Part shown: piece after piece, positions 25,115 through 35,693 of the stretch | Numbering within the stretch: position 1 is the stretch's first letter | How the letters are laid out: every line of letters begins with the position of its first letter | Source: JALQTD01 sp965656785 | GTDB lineage: Bacteria; Bacteroidota; Bacteroidia; Flavobacteriales_D; Sanyastnellaceae | Assembly (NCBI GenBank): GCA_965656785.1 | Contig: CBFHLY010000011.1 | Coordinates: 19,541 to 83,540 of the forward strand | Length of the DNA: 64,000 nt | Reading direction: 5' to 3' | Notes under the pieces: generated by a model | Database searches by the model: none | What the model was told of the DNA's origin: nothing | What the model saw: the letters and a program-made list of their open reading frames with translations, nothing else | Translations under genes and position numbers: made by a program

Positions 25115-25729
25115 ATGCGGATTACCGTTCTTGTATTGTTGGCATTCAGCAGTTTGCTCGGGTCGAGCAAAGGATTGCACGTGCGTTACGTCGCCCATGT
25201 TCCCGAGGGCCTCTCGGAAGAGCAGTTGGCCTTGATCCCGGAGTATTGGGACTTGCGCATGACGGATGAGGGGTTCCGGATGGAAGAGGTCGGAGGAGCG
25301 AAGCGGGTTTGGGTGGGCACTTCGGATTCGGAGTCGTTTCACATCCTGTTCGAGCTCTTCGGTCATCGCATCGCCCTGTTGGAACCGTGCGCAGAACCGA
25401 CTAGTTGGCGGAAAGGCACCGCACCCGCGCCGCCCCTTCCTCTATTCGATCCCGCATCGCCGGTCATTGCGGGTGAGGAAGCCGTGGCGTACGAATGGGA
25501 AGGACAGGGGGTTTGGCTGACGGCCGCGCGTTCGGAGGCACCGTGCCTTTGGGGATTTCCCCGGCTGCCCTTGGCCTTTCCATTGCCCGAGTCGATGTCG
25601 GTTTGGATGGTGGCCGAGTTCATGGGCGCTTTTGAAGGGGACGTGGATTGCAGCGTGCCGAACGGATACCGGCAAGCGTCAACCGAGGAATTGGGGCGGC
25701 TGCTACCGGACCTCAAATTGGCGGAGTGA
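25115..25729 (+). CDS. exported hypothetical protein
   Basis: A 204-residue protein with a short signal peptide (MRITVLVLLAFSSLLGSSKG) and no recognised family. The mature part has three cysteines and patterns such as IPEYWDLRMTDEGFRMEEV and FELFGHRIALLEPC. ATG 25115 is chosen because it directly begins the signal peptide; the same frame runs upstream inside the dehydrogenase gene without similarity. It lies 32 bp after the dehydrogenase stop and may be transcribed with it, or from a TACCTTCG element at 25088-25095. It ends one base before the stop of queE on the opposite strand. Confidence 0.62.
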   Translation: MRITVLVLLAFSSLLGSSKGLHVRYVAHVPEGLSEEQLALIPEYWDLRMTDEGFRMEEVGGAKRVWVGTSDSESFHILFELFGHRIALLEPCAEPTSWRKGTAPAPPLPLFDPASPVIAGEEAVAYEWEGQGVWLTAARSEAPCLWGFPRLPLAFPLPESMSVWMVAEFMGAFEGDVDCSVPNGYRQASTEELGRLLPDLKLAE

Positions 25730-26326
25730 TCAGCGGATGTTGAGGTACTTGTGGGTTTGGAGGGAGAGGCGCCACTTCGGGTGGCTGGCAACGTAATCGG
25801 TGAGCGCTTCGTGCAGTTTTTCCCGGCGGCTCCATTCGGGCTGGAGGTAGCATACGGCTTGGGGGCGCATGCGTGCTGCGTGTTCTTCGGCCCAAGCGTA
25901 GTCCTGCCGGTTGACCACAACAACCTTCAATTCGTCCGTACGCTCGTAAACTTCGGACAGGGTCGGCTTGAAGCGCTTGGGGCTCAGGGTGATCCAGTCC
26001 CATGTACCGGTGAGCGGGTAGGCGCCCGAGGTTTCGAGGTGAACTTTGAGGCCGGCAGCGCGCAAGGCCTCAGTGAGTGGGGTGCAATCGTACATCAAGG
26101 GTTCGCCACCGGTGATGACGGTGATGGCGGTTTGGGCTTCAACGGCTTCCGCCACCAGCACCTCCACGGAAACCGGCGGATGGGCCGCGGCCTCCCAGCT
26201 CTCCTTCACGTCACACCAAGCGCAGCCCACGTCGCACCCTCCCAACCGGATGAACCACGCGCTCACGCCGGTGTACGCCCCCTCCCCTTGCAGGGTCTTG
26301 AACCGCTCCATCACCGGATACTGCAT
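25730..26326 (-). CDS. queE: 7-carboxy-7-deazaguanine synthase QueE
   Basis: A 198-residue radical SAM enzyme that converts 6-carboxytetrahydropterin to 7-carboxy-7-deazaguanine in queuosine biosynthesis. Motifs: MERFKTLQGEGAYTG, the cluster motif C-x3-C-x2-C in GGCDVGCAWCDVKESW, the SAM-binding ITGGEPLM, and HLETSGAYP. The short radical SAM core is normal for QueE. ATG 26326 is chosen; TTG 26332, which overlaps the rimO stop, is an alternative. It is the last gene of the ftsY-rimO-queE operon. QueC, QueD and QueF are not in the window. Confidence 0.94.
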   Translation of the reverse strand: MQYPVMERFKTLQGEGAYTGVSAWFIRLGGCDVGCAWCDVKESWEAAAHPPVSVEVLVAEAVEAQTAITVITGGEPLMYDCTPLTEALRAAGLKVHLETSGAYPLTGTWDWITLSPKRFKPTLSEVYERTDELKVVVVNRQDYAWAEEHAARMRPQAVCYLQPEWSRREKLHEALTDYVASHPKWRLSLQTHKYLNIR

Positions 26327-26328
26327 GC

Positions 26329-27642
26329 TCAAATCACTTCAGCGTCCAAATCAAATTCCGATGCCCCGGTGATGCGCGCCTGAACGAAATCCCCGATGCG
26401 GAGATGCAAGTCGTCTCGGAACGGGATGCGCACTTCGTTGTCCACATCCGGCGAATCGTATTGCGTGCGACCGATCCAAACGCCGTCCTCGGCGCGGTCG
26501 ATGAGGACCTTTTGTTCGGTTCCGATCAGCTGTTCGTTCAATTCGAGCGAAATGCCGGCCTGCAGTTCCATGATGGCTTCCACCCGCTGGCGCTTCACGT
26601 CTTCGGGGACATCGTCTTCCAAGGCATAAGCCGAGGTGTTTTCCTCATGGGAGTAGGTGAAGCAGCCGAGGCGTTCAAAGCGGGACCGCGCCACCCATTC
26701 GAGCACGTCCTGATGGTGTTCCTCGGTCTCTCCCGGGAATCCCGCGATGAGCGTGGTCCGGAGGGCGATGTCGGGCATCTTCTCGCGAATGGCGGCGACG
26801 AGTGCATCGGTTTTGGCCTGGGTGGTGCCCCGCTTCATCGCCTTCAGGATGTCATCGGAAGCATGCTGCAGCGGCATATCAAGGTAGTTGCACACGTTTT
26901 CCCGCTCGGCCATCACGTCGAGGACGTCCATCGGGAAGCCCGTCGGAAAGGCATAGTGCAAGCGAATCCAGCCGATGCCTTCCACGTCACTGAGGCGCCG
27001 AACCAGCTCCGCCAGTTTCCGCTCCTTGTACAAGTCCAGCCCGTAAAAGGTCAAATCTTGGGCAATCAAAATCAACTCCCGAACCCCTTGCGCCGCCAAG
27101 CCCTCTGCCTGCCTCACCAACTCCTCCATCGGCGTGGACACGTGCTTGCCGCGCATGAGCGGAATCGCGCAAAACGCGCACGGACGGTCGCACCCCTCAG
27201 CAATCTTCAAGTACGCGTAATGGGCAGGTGTGGTGAGTAACCGCTCTCCTACGAGTTCCTTTTTATAATCGGCGCGCAGTGTTTTCAGCAACCGAGGCAA
27301 GTCCCGGGTACCAAACCAGGCATCCACCTCCGGAATGCCTTCTGCCAACTCTTCCTTGTACCGCTCCGAAAGGCAACCGGTGACGTACAGCTTCTCGAGC
27401 TGCCCCTCCTTCTTCGCCTCGCCGAAACGCAGGATGGTGTCGATGGATTCTTGCTTGGCGCTTTCGATGAAGCCGCACGTGTTGACGATGACGATGCCGC
27501 TGTCATCGCGCGTGCTTTCATGCTCGACGTCGAAGGCGTTCGCCTTGAGTTGAGCCATCATCACCTCCGAGTCGAACAGGTTCTTCGAGCAACCCAGGGT
27601 AACAACGTTCACCTTCCGGGGGTGGTAAGCGCGGGTCCTCAT
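26329..27642 (-). CDS. rimO: ribosomal protein S12 methylthiotransferase RimO
   Basis: A 437-residue radical SAM methylthiotransferase that adds a methylthio group to an aspartate of ribosomal protein S12. The N-terminal UPF0004 domain has the cysteines for the auxiliary cluster (VVTLGCSKNLFDSE, VNTCGFIESAKQESID, YVTGCLSERY); the radical SAM motif is EGCDRPCAFCAIPLMRG; the C-terminal part (about 375-437) is a TRAM-type RNA-binding domain. NTCGFIESAKQES distinguishes RimO from MiaB. The start overlaps the ftsY stop by ATGA, and the pairing rimO-ftsY is conserved in Bacteroidota. Confidence 0.96.
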   Translation of the reverse strand: MRTRAYHPRKVNVVTLGCSKNLFDSEVMMAQLKANAFDVEHESTRDDSGIVIVNTCGFIESAKQESIDTILRFGEAKKEGQLEKLYVTGCLSERYKEELAEGIPEVDAWFGTRDLPRLLKTLRADYKKELVGERLLTTPAHYAYLKIAEGCDRPCAFCAIPLMRGKHVSTPMEELVRQAEGLAAQGVRELILIAQDLTFYGLDLYKERKLAELVRRLSDVEGIGWIRLHYAFPTGFPMDVLDVMAERENVCNYLDMPLQHASDDILKAMKRGTTQAKTDALVAAIREKMPDIALRTTLIAGFPGETEEHHQDVLEWVARSRFERLGCFTYSHEENTSAYALEDDVPEDVKRQRVEAIMELQAGISLELNEQLIGTEQKVLIDRAEDGVWIGRTQYDSPDVDNEVRIPFRDDLHLRIGDFVQARITGASEFDLDAEVI

Positions 27643-28634
27643 GATTCCGAATCGGTGGAGTCCAACCCTTCGCTCAACTGTTCCGGCAACAAGCTGTCCA
27701 AGAACTCGTCGAGGATGAAATCTTGCAGGTGTTCGGCCTTCTCTCCTACCCCGATGTACCGAACGGGAATGCTGAATTGGAGGCTGATGGCGAGGACCAC
27801 GCCGCCCTTGGCTGTCCCGTCGAGTTTCGTGACGATCAGGCCGGTGACGTCGGTGGTCGCGAGGAATTGTTTGGCTTGCTCCACGGCGTTCTGGCCCGTG
27901 GAGCCGTCAAGTACGAGCCACACTTCGTGCGGTGCTCCCGGAACCACCTTGTCCATCACGCGACGGACCTTGGCCAACTCTTCCATCAGCCCGCGCTTGT
28001 TGTGGAGCCGGCCCGCGGTGTCGATGATGACCACGTCCGATTTGCGCGCGACGGCCGATTGGAGCGTGTCGAACGCGACCGAAGCCGGATCGGCCCCCAT
28101 GCCCTGCGCCACCAAGGGAACGCCCACGCGCTCCGCCCACACCTTCAACTGGTCAATTGCCGCCGCTCGGAAGGTATCCGCTGCACCCAACAAAACGCTG
28201 TGTCCCTGCTCCTTGAAGCGCTGCGCCAACTTCCCGATGGAAGTGGTTTTTCCCACGCCATTCACTCCCACCACCAAAATGACGTGCGGGCCATCGGCGT
28301 GCTTCGGGATGGCGTACGCCTCCGTTGAGCGGTTGTCCTCATGGAACAAGGCCGCCATTTCCTCCCGCATCATGCCGTAAAGCTCGTCCATCTCCATGTA
28401 CGCCTCAAATCGGGCGCGCTTTCGGAGGCGCGAGAGCAACCGCATCGTCGTCTCAACCCCAACGTCGGCGGTGATGAATGCTTCTTCAAGTTCATCCATC
28501 AGCTCCTCGTCGACGACGCGACGGCCTGTGAATACTTTTGCGAGCTTGGAAAACACGTGGGATTTGGACTTCTCCAATCCGTGATCGAGGGTTTCCTTCT
28601 CTTGCTTGGAAAACAACCGTTTCAGAAAACTCAT
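27639..28634 (-). CDS. ftsY: signal recognition particle receptor FtsY
   Basis: A 331-residue SRP-type GTPase: receptor for the signal recognition particle, delivering membrane proteins to SecYEG at the inner membrane. There is no long acidic A domain, as usual in Bacteroidota; the N domain occupies about 25-105 and the G domain the rest, with G1 VVGVNGVGKTTSIGKLA, G2 DTFRAAA, G3 IIDTAGRLHNK, and G4 TKLDGTAKGG. GTAATTTG ends 5 bp upstream of the ATG, a candidate -7 element. A terminator at 28704-28738 separates it from rpmG and the DUF4295 gene, so ftsY-rimO-queE has its own promoter. Confidence 0.96.
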   Translation of the reverse strand: MSFLKRLFSKQEKETLDHGLEKSKSHVFSKLAKVFTGRRVVDEELMDELEEAFITADVGVETTMRLLSRLRKRARFEAYMEMDELYGMMREEMAALFHEDNRSTEAYAIPKHADGPHVILVVGVNGVGKTTSIGKLAQRFKEQGHSVLLGAADTFRAAAIDQLKVWAERVGVPLVAQGMGADPASVAFDTLQSAVARKSDVVIIDTAGRLHNKRGLMEELAKVRRVMDKVVPGAPHEVWLVLDGSTGQNAVEQAKQFLATTDVTGLIVTKLDGTAKGGVVLAISLQFSIPVRYIGVGEKAEHLQDFILDEFLDSLLPEQLSEGLDSTDSES

Positions 28635-28703
28635 GCGTGCAAATTACGTTCGTCCATCGCGACCTGCGGCTGCCGTTCAAAAGCGGGCCGCACAATTCAT
28701 GCA

Positions 28704-28738
28704 AAAAGGGCCTCGCTCCATGAGGAACAGGCCCTTTT
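28704..28738 (-). terminator. rho-independent terminator after rpmG-DUF4295
   Basis: A 10-bp stem AAAAGGGCCT/AGGCCCTTTT with a 15-nt loop, followed on the minus strand by TTTTTGC. It lies about 39 bp after the DUF4295 stop and before ftsY. Confidence 0.85.
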
Positions 28739-28776
28739 CAATGCTATAAGGGGCTCAGGATGAGCAAGGTGTCCAA

Positions 28777-28932
28777 TCAGTCCTTCGCGAACCAAGCTTT
28801 CACGTCGTCGTTGTGAACGACTTCTTCCTTGAAGGTGTAAGCACCCGACTTGGGGCTGCGCACCATCTTGATCACTTTCGTGTGTTGCTTTCCGCCTCCG
28901 GTTTGCAACGATGCAACGGTCTTTTTTGCCAT
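28777..28932 (-). CDS. DUF4295 small basic protein
   Basis: A 51-residue basic protein starting MAKKTVASLQTGGGK and ending DDVKAWFAKD, found by translating the minus strand. It is the DUF4295 family, present almost only in Bacteroidota and encoded beside rpmG. Its size, charge and neighbour suggest an association with the ribosome, but no function is established. It starts 9 bp after the rpmG stop, so the two are cotranscribed. Confidence 0.9.
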   Translation of the reverse strand: MAKKTVASLQTGGGKQHTKVIKMVRSPKSGAYTFKEEVVHNDDVKAWFAKD

Positions 28933-28941
28933 GACAGGTGA

Positions 28942-29124
28942 TTATTTGATCTCCTTGTGTACGGTCATCTTCCGCAACACCGGATTGTACTTTTTCATTT
29001 CAATGCGCTCGGGCGTGTTCTTGCGGTTCTTCGTCGTGATGTAACGTGAAGTACCGGCCATGCCGGAGTCCTTGTGCTCGGTGCACTCGAGGATAACTTG
29101 TACGCGGTTGCCTTTCTTGGCCAT
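28942..29124 (-). CDS. rpmG: 50S ribosomal protein L33
   Basis: A 60-residue L33: MAKKGNRVQVILECTEH at the N-terminus, SRYITTKNRKNTPERIEMKK in the middle, NPVLRKMTVHKEIK at the end. Only one cysteine is present, so it is the zinc-free form. ATG 29124 begins the conserved MAKK; the same frame upstream is noncoding. L28 (rpmB), which usually precedes L33 in Bacteroidota, is absent here: a promoter takes its place. Cotranscribed with the DUF4295 gene. Confidence 0.96.
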   Translation of the reverse strand: MAKKGNRVQVILECTEHKDSGMAGTSRYITTKNRKNTPERIEMKKYNPVLRKMTVHKEIK

Positions 29125-29143
29125 GTTACCTGAATTGGGGGTG

Positions 29144-29151
29144 CAAATATA
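29144..29151 (-). promoter_or_regulatory. promoter of rpmG (TATATTTG, TTG 19 bp upstream)
   Basis: On the minus strand TATATTTG is a perfect -7 element, with TTG exactly 19 bp further upstream (29171-29173), matching the Bacteroidota spacing. It leaves a 19-nt leader before the rpmG ATG. Confidence 0.75.
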
Positions 29152-29308
29152 GACAAAGCTCCCCGATTGGCAAGGGAGATGGAAGCCAAATTTAATCCAC
29201 GTTCGCTTCCTGCCCACACCCCATCGTGGAAAAGCTCCCAAATCGGTTCAATTCTGCGCGCTGGCAACCCGTAATTTTCGGAGTTCTCACCCGCAAGCTC
29301 CGACTTCC

Positions 29309-31807
29309 TTGGCCACGAAAAAAGCTCCCTCTCAAAAACGCGCTGCCAGCAGCGCGAAGTCCGGTTCTTCGAAGGCCGCTGGTCCCCGCGGAGCCTCCCG
29401 GTTCCGGTTGGTGCTGGAGGGGGCGAGAAGGGCTTGGGCGAACCCGAAGGCGCGTTCGGCAACTGGCGTTGTGGTGTTGTTCGCCGCCTTTTACGTCTTC
29501 GGCGCGCTGATTTCGGGCCTGTTCACCGGGGCCGCAGACTACCTCGCCGTGGCGGAATCCGCGGACATGGACCGAACGGGGTACCGCAATTGGCTGGGCG
29601 GGGCGGGCGCGCATTTGGCATTCGGCCTGAGTCGGGAAGGACTGGGCGTCGGAGCGATGGCGTTGCCGCTGTGGCTGTTCCTGTTGGGTTGGCGGTGGAT
29701 GACGGGCAAGGCGGTGAAGCGCCAAGGCCTGATTTTCCGGTTCTCGTTGTTGGGCATGGTGACGTTGCCGTGGGGTGTGGGGTTCATTGCGCACCTCGGC
29801 GGGTGGATCGGGAAGCCCGCGTGGGACCATTGGGTGGGTGCTTCGGGGCACCTGTTGTTGGAACTGGGATTGCTGCATTTGGGCGCACTCGGATCGGCGT
29901 TGGTGCTGCTGGCGGTCAGTGGGGCCATCAGTGCGTATTACTTGCAGCCGGTTTTGGGCCAAATCCGAGCCCCGAAATTCCCCTCCGTCCGCGAGTGGTT
30001 CCAATCGGACGACGCCGACGACGACTTCGAATCCCCTCCTTCCGCGACTCCCCCGAAACCGCATACCGAACCGACCGAAGATCAGTCGTGGCGCTGGGAA
30101 ATGGAGGAAGAATCGGAGCGCGTGCTCGATGAAGTCCTGCCGCCGGTAGAGCCAGAGCCAGAGCCGGAGCGCGAGCCGGAGCCGGAGTCCGTGGAGGAAC
30201 AGGATGACTTGTCGGGTGTCGGGTTCGAGGTGCATTTGGCCGATGAAGAAGAACAGCTGACCGAGGCGGAGATCAATCGGAAGGTCAAGGAATTTGGCGA
30301 ATACGACCCGACGCTCGAACTCTCGCGCTTCCAATTCCCCGCCCTCGACCTGCTCGTCAATCACGGCGACGGCAAGCACCGCGTGTCGAAAGACGAGCTT
30401 GAGGCGAACAAGGAGCGCATCGAAGCGACGCTGGCCAATTTCAAAATCGACATCACGAAGATCACCGCGGAGGTGGGCCCGACGGTGACCCTGTACGAAA
30501 TCGTGCCTGCGCCGGGGGTGCGGATTTCGAAGATCAAGAACCTCGAGGACGACATCGCCCTGAGCCTTTCGGCGCTCGGCATCCGCATCATCGCACCGAT
30601 TCCGGGCCGCGGCACCATCGGCATCGAGGTGCCGAATTCCAACCCGGACGTCGTCTCGATGAAGTCCCTCATTGCGAGCGAGAAGTTCCAAAACTCCGAC
30701 GCCGCCCTGCCCATCGCCATCGGCAAGTCCATCTCGAACGAGACCTACGTGTTCGATTTGGCGAAAATGCCGCACCTGTTGATGGCCGGCGCCACGGGCC
30801 AAGGAAAGTCGGTGGGCCTGAATGCGATGCTTGTGAGCTTATTGTACCGGAAGCATCCGACGCAGCTGAAGTTCGTGCTGGTGGACCCGAAAAAGGTGGA
30901 ACTCACGCTGTTCAACCACATTGAGCGGCACTATTTGGCCAAACTCCCCGACAGCGAAGACGCGATCATCACGGACACGTCCAAGGTCGTCGCCACCCTC
31001 AACTCACTGTGCATCGAGATGGATCAGCGGTACGACCTGCTGAAAGACGCACAATGCCGGAACCTCAAGGAGTACAACGCGAAGTTCGTTCGCCGCCGGC
31101 TCAACCCAGAGGAAGGCCACCGCTACCTGCCGTACATCGTGCTGGTCGTGGACGAGTTCGCCGACCTCATCATGACGGCGGGCAAGGAGGTGGAAACCCC
31201 GATTGCGCGGTTGGCCCAGCTCGCCCGCGCCATCGGCATCCACCTCATCATCGCGACCCAGCGCCCGTCCGTGAACATCATCACGGGCACCATCAAGGCG
31301 AACTTCCCGGCGAGGATCGCGTTCCGCGTTACCTCGAAAATCGACTCCCGGACCATCCTCGATGCCGGCGGTGCCGACCAGCTCATCGGCCGCGGCGACA
31401 TGCTCATGAGCACGGGCAACGACTTGATTCGCCTCCAGTGCGGGTTCGTCGACACCCCGGAGGTTGAGAACATTTGTGAGTTCGTGGGCAGCCAACAGGG
31501 CTTTCCGGATGCCTTTCTCCTGCCCGAATACACGCCGGACGGGGAAGCGAGCGACGGCGGCATCCCCGATGCGGATGAACGCGACAGCATGTTCGAAGAC
31601 GCGGCGCGGGTCCTCGTCATCCACCAACAAGGTTCCACGTCCCTGCTTCAGCGCAAATTGAAACTCGGCTACAACCGCGCAGGGCGCATCATGGACCAAT
31701 TGGAGGCCGCCGGTATCATCGGCCCATTCGAAGGATCGAAAGCTCGGAAAGTGCTCGTGCCCGATGAAGCAAGTTTGGAACAAATGTTGCGAAGCGGGGA
31801 CGCATGA
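29309..31807 (+). CDS. ftsK: DNA translocase FtsK
   Basis: An 832-residue FtsK/SpoIIIE translocase that pumps DNA at the division septum and acts in chromosome dimer resolution. Four membrane helices at the N-terminus (about 52-72, 110-127, 145-163, 185-210), a proline/glutamate-rich acidic linker (about 230-310), then the motor: alpha domain, Walker A AGATGQGKS (about 493-501), Walker B VLVVDEFADLIM, ATQRPSVNIITGTIKANFPARI. The C-terminal winged-helix gamma domain (AARVLVIHQQGSTSLLQRKL to KARKVLVP) recognises polar DNA sequences. The start codon is TTG 29309 (MATKKAPSQ). The stop overlaps the lolA start by ATGA. Confidence 0.96.
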   Translation: MATKKAPSQKRAASSAKSGSSKAAGPRGASRFRLVLEGARRAWANPKARSATGVVVLFAAFYVFGALISGLFTGAADYLAVAESADMDRTGYRNWLGGAGAHLAFGLSREGLGVGAMALPLWLFLLGWRWMTGKAVKRQGLIFRFSLLGMVTLPWGVGFIAHLGGWIGKPAWDHWVGASGHLLLELGLLHLGALGSALVLLAVSGAISAYYLQPVLGQIRAPKFPSVREWFQSDDADDDFESPPSATPPKPHTEPTEDQSWRWEMEEESERVLDEVLPPVEPEPEPEREPEPESVEEQDDLSGVGFEVHLADEEEQLTEAEINRKVKEFGEYDPTLELSRFQFPALDLLVNHGDGKHRVSKDELEANKERIEATLANFKIDITKITAEVGPTVTLYEIVPAPGVRISKIKNLEDDIALSLSALGIRIIAPIPGRGTIGIEVPNSNPDVVSMKSLIASEKFQNSDAALPIAIGKSISNETYVFDLAKMPHLLMAGATGQGKSVGLNAMLVSLLYRKHPTQLKFVLVDPKKVELTLFNHIERHYLAKLPDSEDAIITDTSKVVATLNSLCIEMDQRYDLLKDAQCRNLKEYNAKFVRRRLNPEEGHRYLPYIVLVVDEFADLIMTAGKEVETPIARLAQLARAIGIHLIIATQRPSVNIITGTIKANFPARIAFRVTSKIDSRTILDAGGADQLIGRGDMLMSTGNDLIRLQCGFVDTPEVENICEFVGSQQGFPDAFLLPEYTPDGEASDGGIPDADERDSMFEDAARVLVIHQQGSTSLLQRKLKLGYNRAGRIMDQLEAAGIIGPFEGSKARKVLVPDEASLEQMLRSGDA

Positions 31808-32463
31808 AGCATCTTCGCACCATGAATCGCACCCTCCTTGTGTTGGCCACCTGGGCCTGTGCCGTTTCCGTTCAAGCTCAAGACGCCAGCGCCCTGCTCG
31901 AGCGCATGAGCGAGCGAGCGCGCACGTTCGACTCCGTTCGCGCCACTTACACGTCGTTGCTGATCGACAAGGCGAACGACATGGAAATGACCCAAGAGGG
32001 CACCATCGAAATCGAAGGGGACAAATACCATTTGGACCTCGGCGACTACGTGGTCATTTCCGATGGCGAATCGGTTTGGACCTACGAGCGGAGCATCAAC
32101 GAATGCTACTTGGACGATGCGGAAGAACTTGCAGAGGACGGCATGGATCCGTCGAAACTGTTCACGATTTGGGAAGACGACTTCCGAACGGAATTGCGCG
32201 GTGAACAAACCTTGGGCTCCGGGCAAGTCACCGTGGTGCACCTCTACCCGAAAGACGCCCAAGATAAATCCTACCACACCATCCAGCTATTCATCGACGA
32301 AGCCTCGTTGGAATTGGTGCGTGCGGTGGTGAAAGGGCGCGAAGGGACCGACGTGCAATACGATGTCCACACCTTCGAGCCCAATGCGGAGGTGAACGCA
32401 GGGCGGTTCTCGTTCAAACCCGACAGCTACCCCGGGGTTGACATCATCGACAACCGGCTCTGA
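31804..32463 (+). CDS. LolA-like outer-membrane lipoprotein carrier protein
   Basis: A 219-residue periplasmic protein of the LolA type, which ferries lipoproteins from the LolCDE complex to the outer membrane. Signal peptide LLVLATWACAVSVQAQ, then the family pattern ALLERMSERARTFDSVRATY, GTIEIEGDKYHLDLGDYVVISDG, SVWTYERSINECYLDD and FTIWEDDFRTEL. Length fits Bacteroidota LolA-family proteins, in which ftsK-lolA is a conserved pair. It overlaps ftsK by ATGA. The end faces the LysM gene of the opposite strand 3 bp away. Confidence 0.88.
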   Translation: MKHLRTMNRTLLVLATWACAVSVQAQDASALLERMSERARTFDSVRATYTSLLIDKANDMEMTQEGTIEIEGDKYHLDLGDYVVISDGESVWTYERSINECYLDDAEELAEDGMDPSKLFTIWEDDFRTELRGEQTLGSGQVTVVHLYPKDAQDKSYHTIQLFIDEASLELVRAVVKGREGTDVQYDVHTFEPNAEVNAGRFSFKPDSYPGVDIIDNRL

Positions 32464-32465
32464 GC

Positions 32466-34090
32466 CTACTCTTCTTCAACCGGGGCACAGGGCATCGCCG
32501 CGTCAACCCACCGGCCACGGCAGTATTGCTGAACGCGCCAAGCGCGGTTCACGAATCCCGTTTCCAATCCGGTAGCTCGCCACGCGAAGCGCTGATGCAA
32601 CGGAGCTGGAACGCGGTCGCTCCAATCGGGAACCCAACGCGCCGTCTCCAACAAGGCTTCGTGTGCAATCCAAGCGTAGGCGCTCGGTTCCACCCTCATC
32701 GAATCGCGGTACGGAAGCACGCGGGCAACGGACACCGAGTCTTCCCAATCCATCCATTCCTGCGTGGGCAAGCTCACGCGGTGCCGCTCGAAAAATCGCC
32801 GTTCGAGAAAACTGTACTCCCTTGCCTGAGGGTGCAAATAAATCCGCGGCGGCACCAAGTCATCCGCCAGTTGCAACTCGGTTTGGAAATTCGCGACCAT
32901 GGCCCGGGAAGTCGGCCCACCGGGAATGACAACGCACTCAGGTTGAAGGGCGCGGATGCGGTCGATGACGCCTTCCGCAAACCGCGTGGAAACTTCATGC
33001 CTCACCCAACCCGCCTGCGCCTCAAGCCCCTGTTCGGCTCGAATCCGCTCGAAGCCCGCCCGGAAAGCGGCTTGTTCTTCCTGGCTTTCAATGACCAACT
33101 CCAAAACGAGCACCGAACCCGTTGGGTGGTTCCGCGCAACTTCTTCACCCAGCGCCTCGAGTGCGGCCCGTTCCATCGGCGCGTACATCAGGGCCTGCTC
33201 GTGGGCCGCGAGCACGGCGTTGTGCTGCGGGGTCAGCACCCAATGCGGCTTGCCGGTGGGCGACGTAACGGCCAAGGTGGAGTCGAGCACCGAACGGCGG
33301 AGGGGACCGAGAATGACCTCGGATGAATCCAACGTGGCGCGTGTCCAGGAGTAGCGCCCCAAGGAATCGGGTTCGGAATCGCGCACGTCCAGAACGACCG
33401 GAATGCCAGCGTTGGCGAGCTCTTCGGCCGCCCATTGCATGCCCGTGAGCATTTCCATGGCCACGTCCCGGAGCCGTTCGACCTTGAGCGGGTAGCGCCC
33501 GCCCGGTAGGGTGTCGGCATCGAATTGGAACGGAAGCAACGCAAGGGCGCGCAGGGTGTCCGGAGCGGCGCTCATCAAGTGAGGCGATCGGTTCCAAATG
33601 GGCGCCGTGCGGATGGGCTCGCGGGGAGCGGGTTGGGGCGCGGGTTCACCGGGCAAACGGAGGTGCTGCCCCGGCTGCAAGTCCGCCGTGACGCCGGGAT
33701 TCGCGGCCTCGAGTTCGGCGACGGCCACGCCGTGCTGGCGGGCGATGCCGTAGAGGGTTTCGCCGGGGGCGACCACGTGATGGGGCAGCGAATCGACCGC
33801 GTCGGAGGGGACCACATCGGGGATATTGGGGAGGACGACGGGTTGTGGGAGTTGCAGGATTTGGCCTGGCCGCAAGTCGTCCTCAGCACGCACAGACGGA
33901 TTCGCAGAAAGCAGGGAATTGATGTCCAAATCGTACGCGCGCGCGATGGCATACAACGTCTCCTTGCGTTCCACCTCGTGCACCCGCTTGCCCTGAATGA
34001 TGCGCAACGAATCCACCTCCGCAGCCTGCGCCGAGGCGCCCAAGGCGAGCAGGGCGGCTGCCCAAACGATGTGCTTCACGCGATCCGGAA

Positions 34091-34094
<4 letters not shown>
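32466..34094 (-). CDS. LysM-domain protein with periplasmic binding protein-like C-terminal domain
   Basis: A 542-residue exported protein. Signal peptide (IVWAAALLALGASAQAA), two LysM domains for peptidoglycan binding (about 40-85, VERKETLYAIARAYDLD; about 105-150, VAPGETLYGIARQHGVA), a proline-rich linker, then a ~370-residue domain resembling amino-acid ABC transporter substrate-binding proteins (type 1 periplasmic fold; LALLPFQFDADTLPGGRYP). No transporter genes are nearby, so a structural or cell-wall role is more likely than transport. ATG 34094 overlaps the guaA stop by ATGA; the combination guaA plus LysM protein recurs in Bacteroidota. Confidence 0.83.
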
Positions 34095-35632
<1,538 letters not shown>

Positions 35633-35636
35633 GGCG

Positions 35637-35644
35637 CGAAAGTA
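35637..35644 (-). promoter_or_regulatory. -7-like element 4 bp before guaA
   Basis: TACTTTCG on the minus strand differs from TAnnTTTG at one base and is separated from the guaA start by CGCC only. Confidence 0.5.
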
Positions 35645-35681
35645 CATCCCATCCCCGTTTTCAGCCCGGACACGGCGCGGT

Positions 35682-35689
35682 TACTTTTG
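35682..35689 (+). promoter_or_regulatory. -7 element (TACTTTTG) 4 bp before the maf-like gene
   Basis: TACTTTTG is a perfect TAnnTTTG match, followed by CACC and then ATG 35694. The implied transcription start coincides with the start codon. Confidence 0.6.
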
Positions 35690-35693
35690 CACC

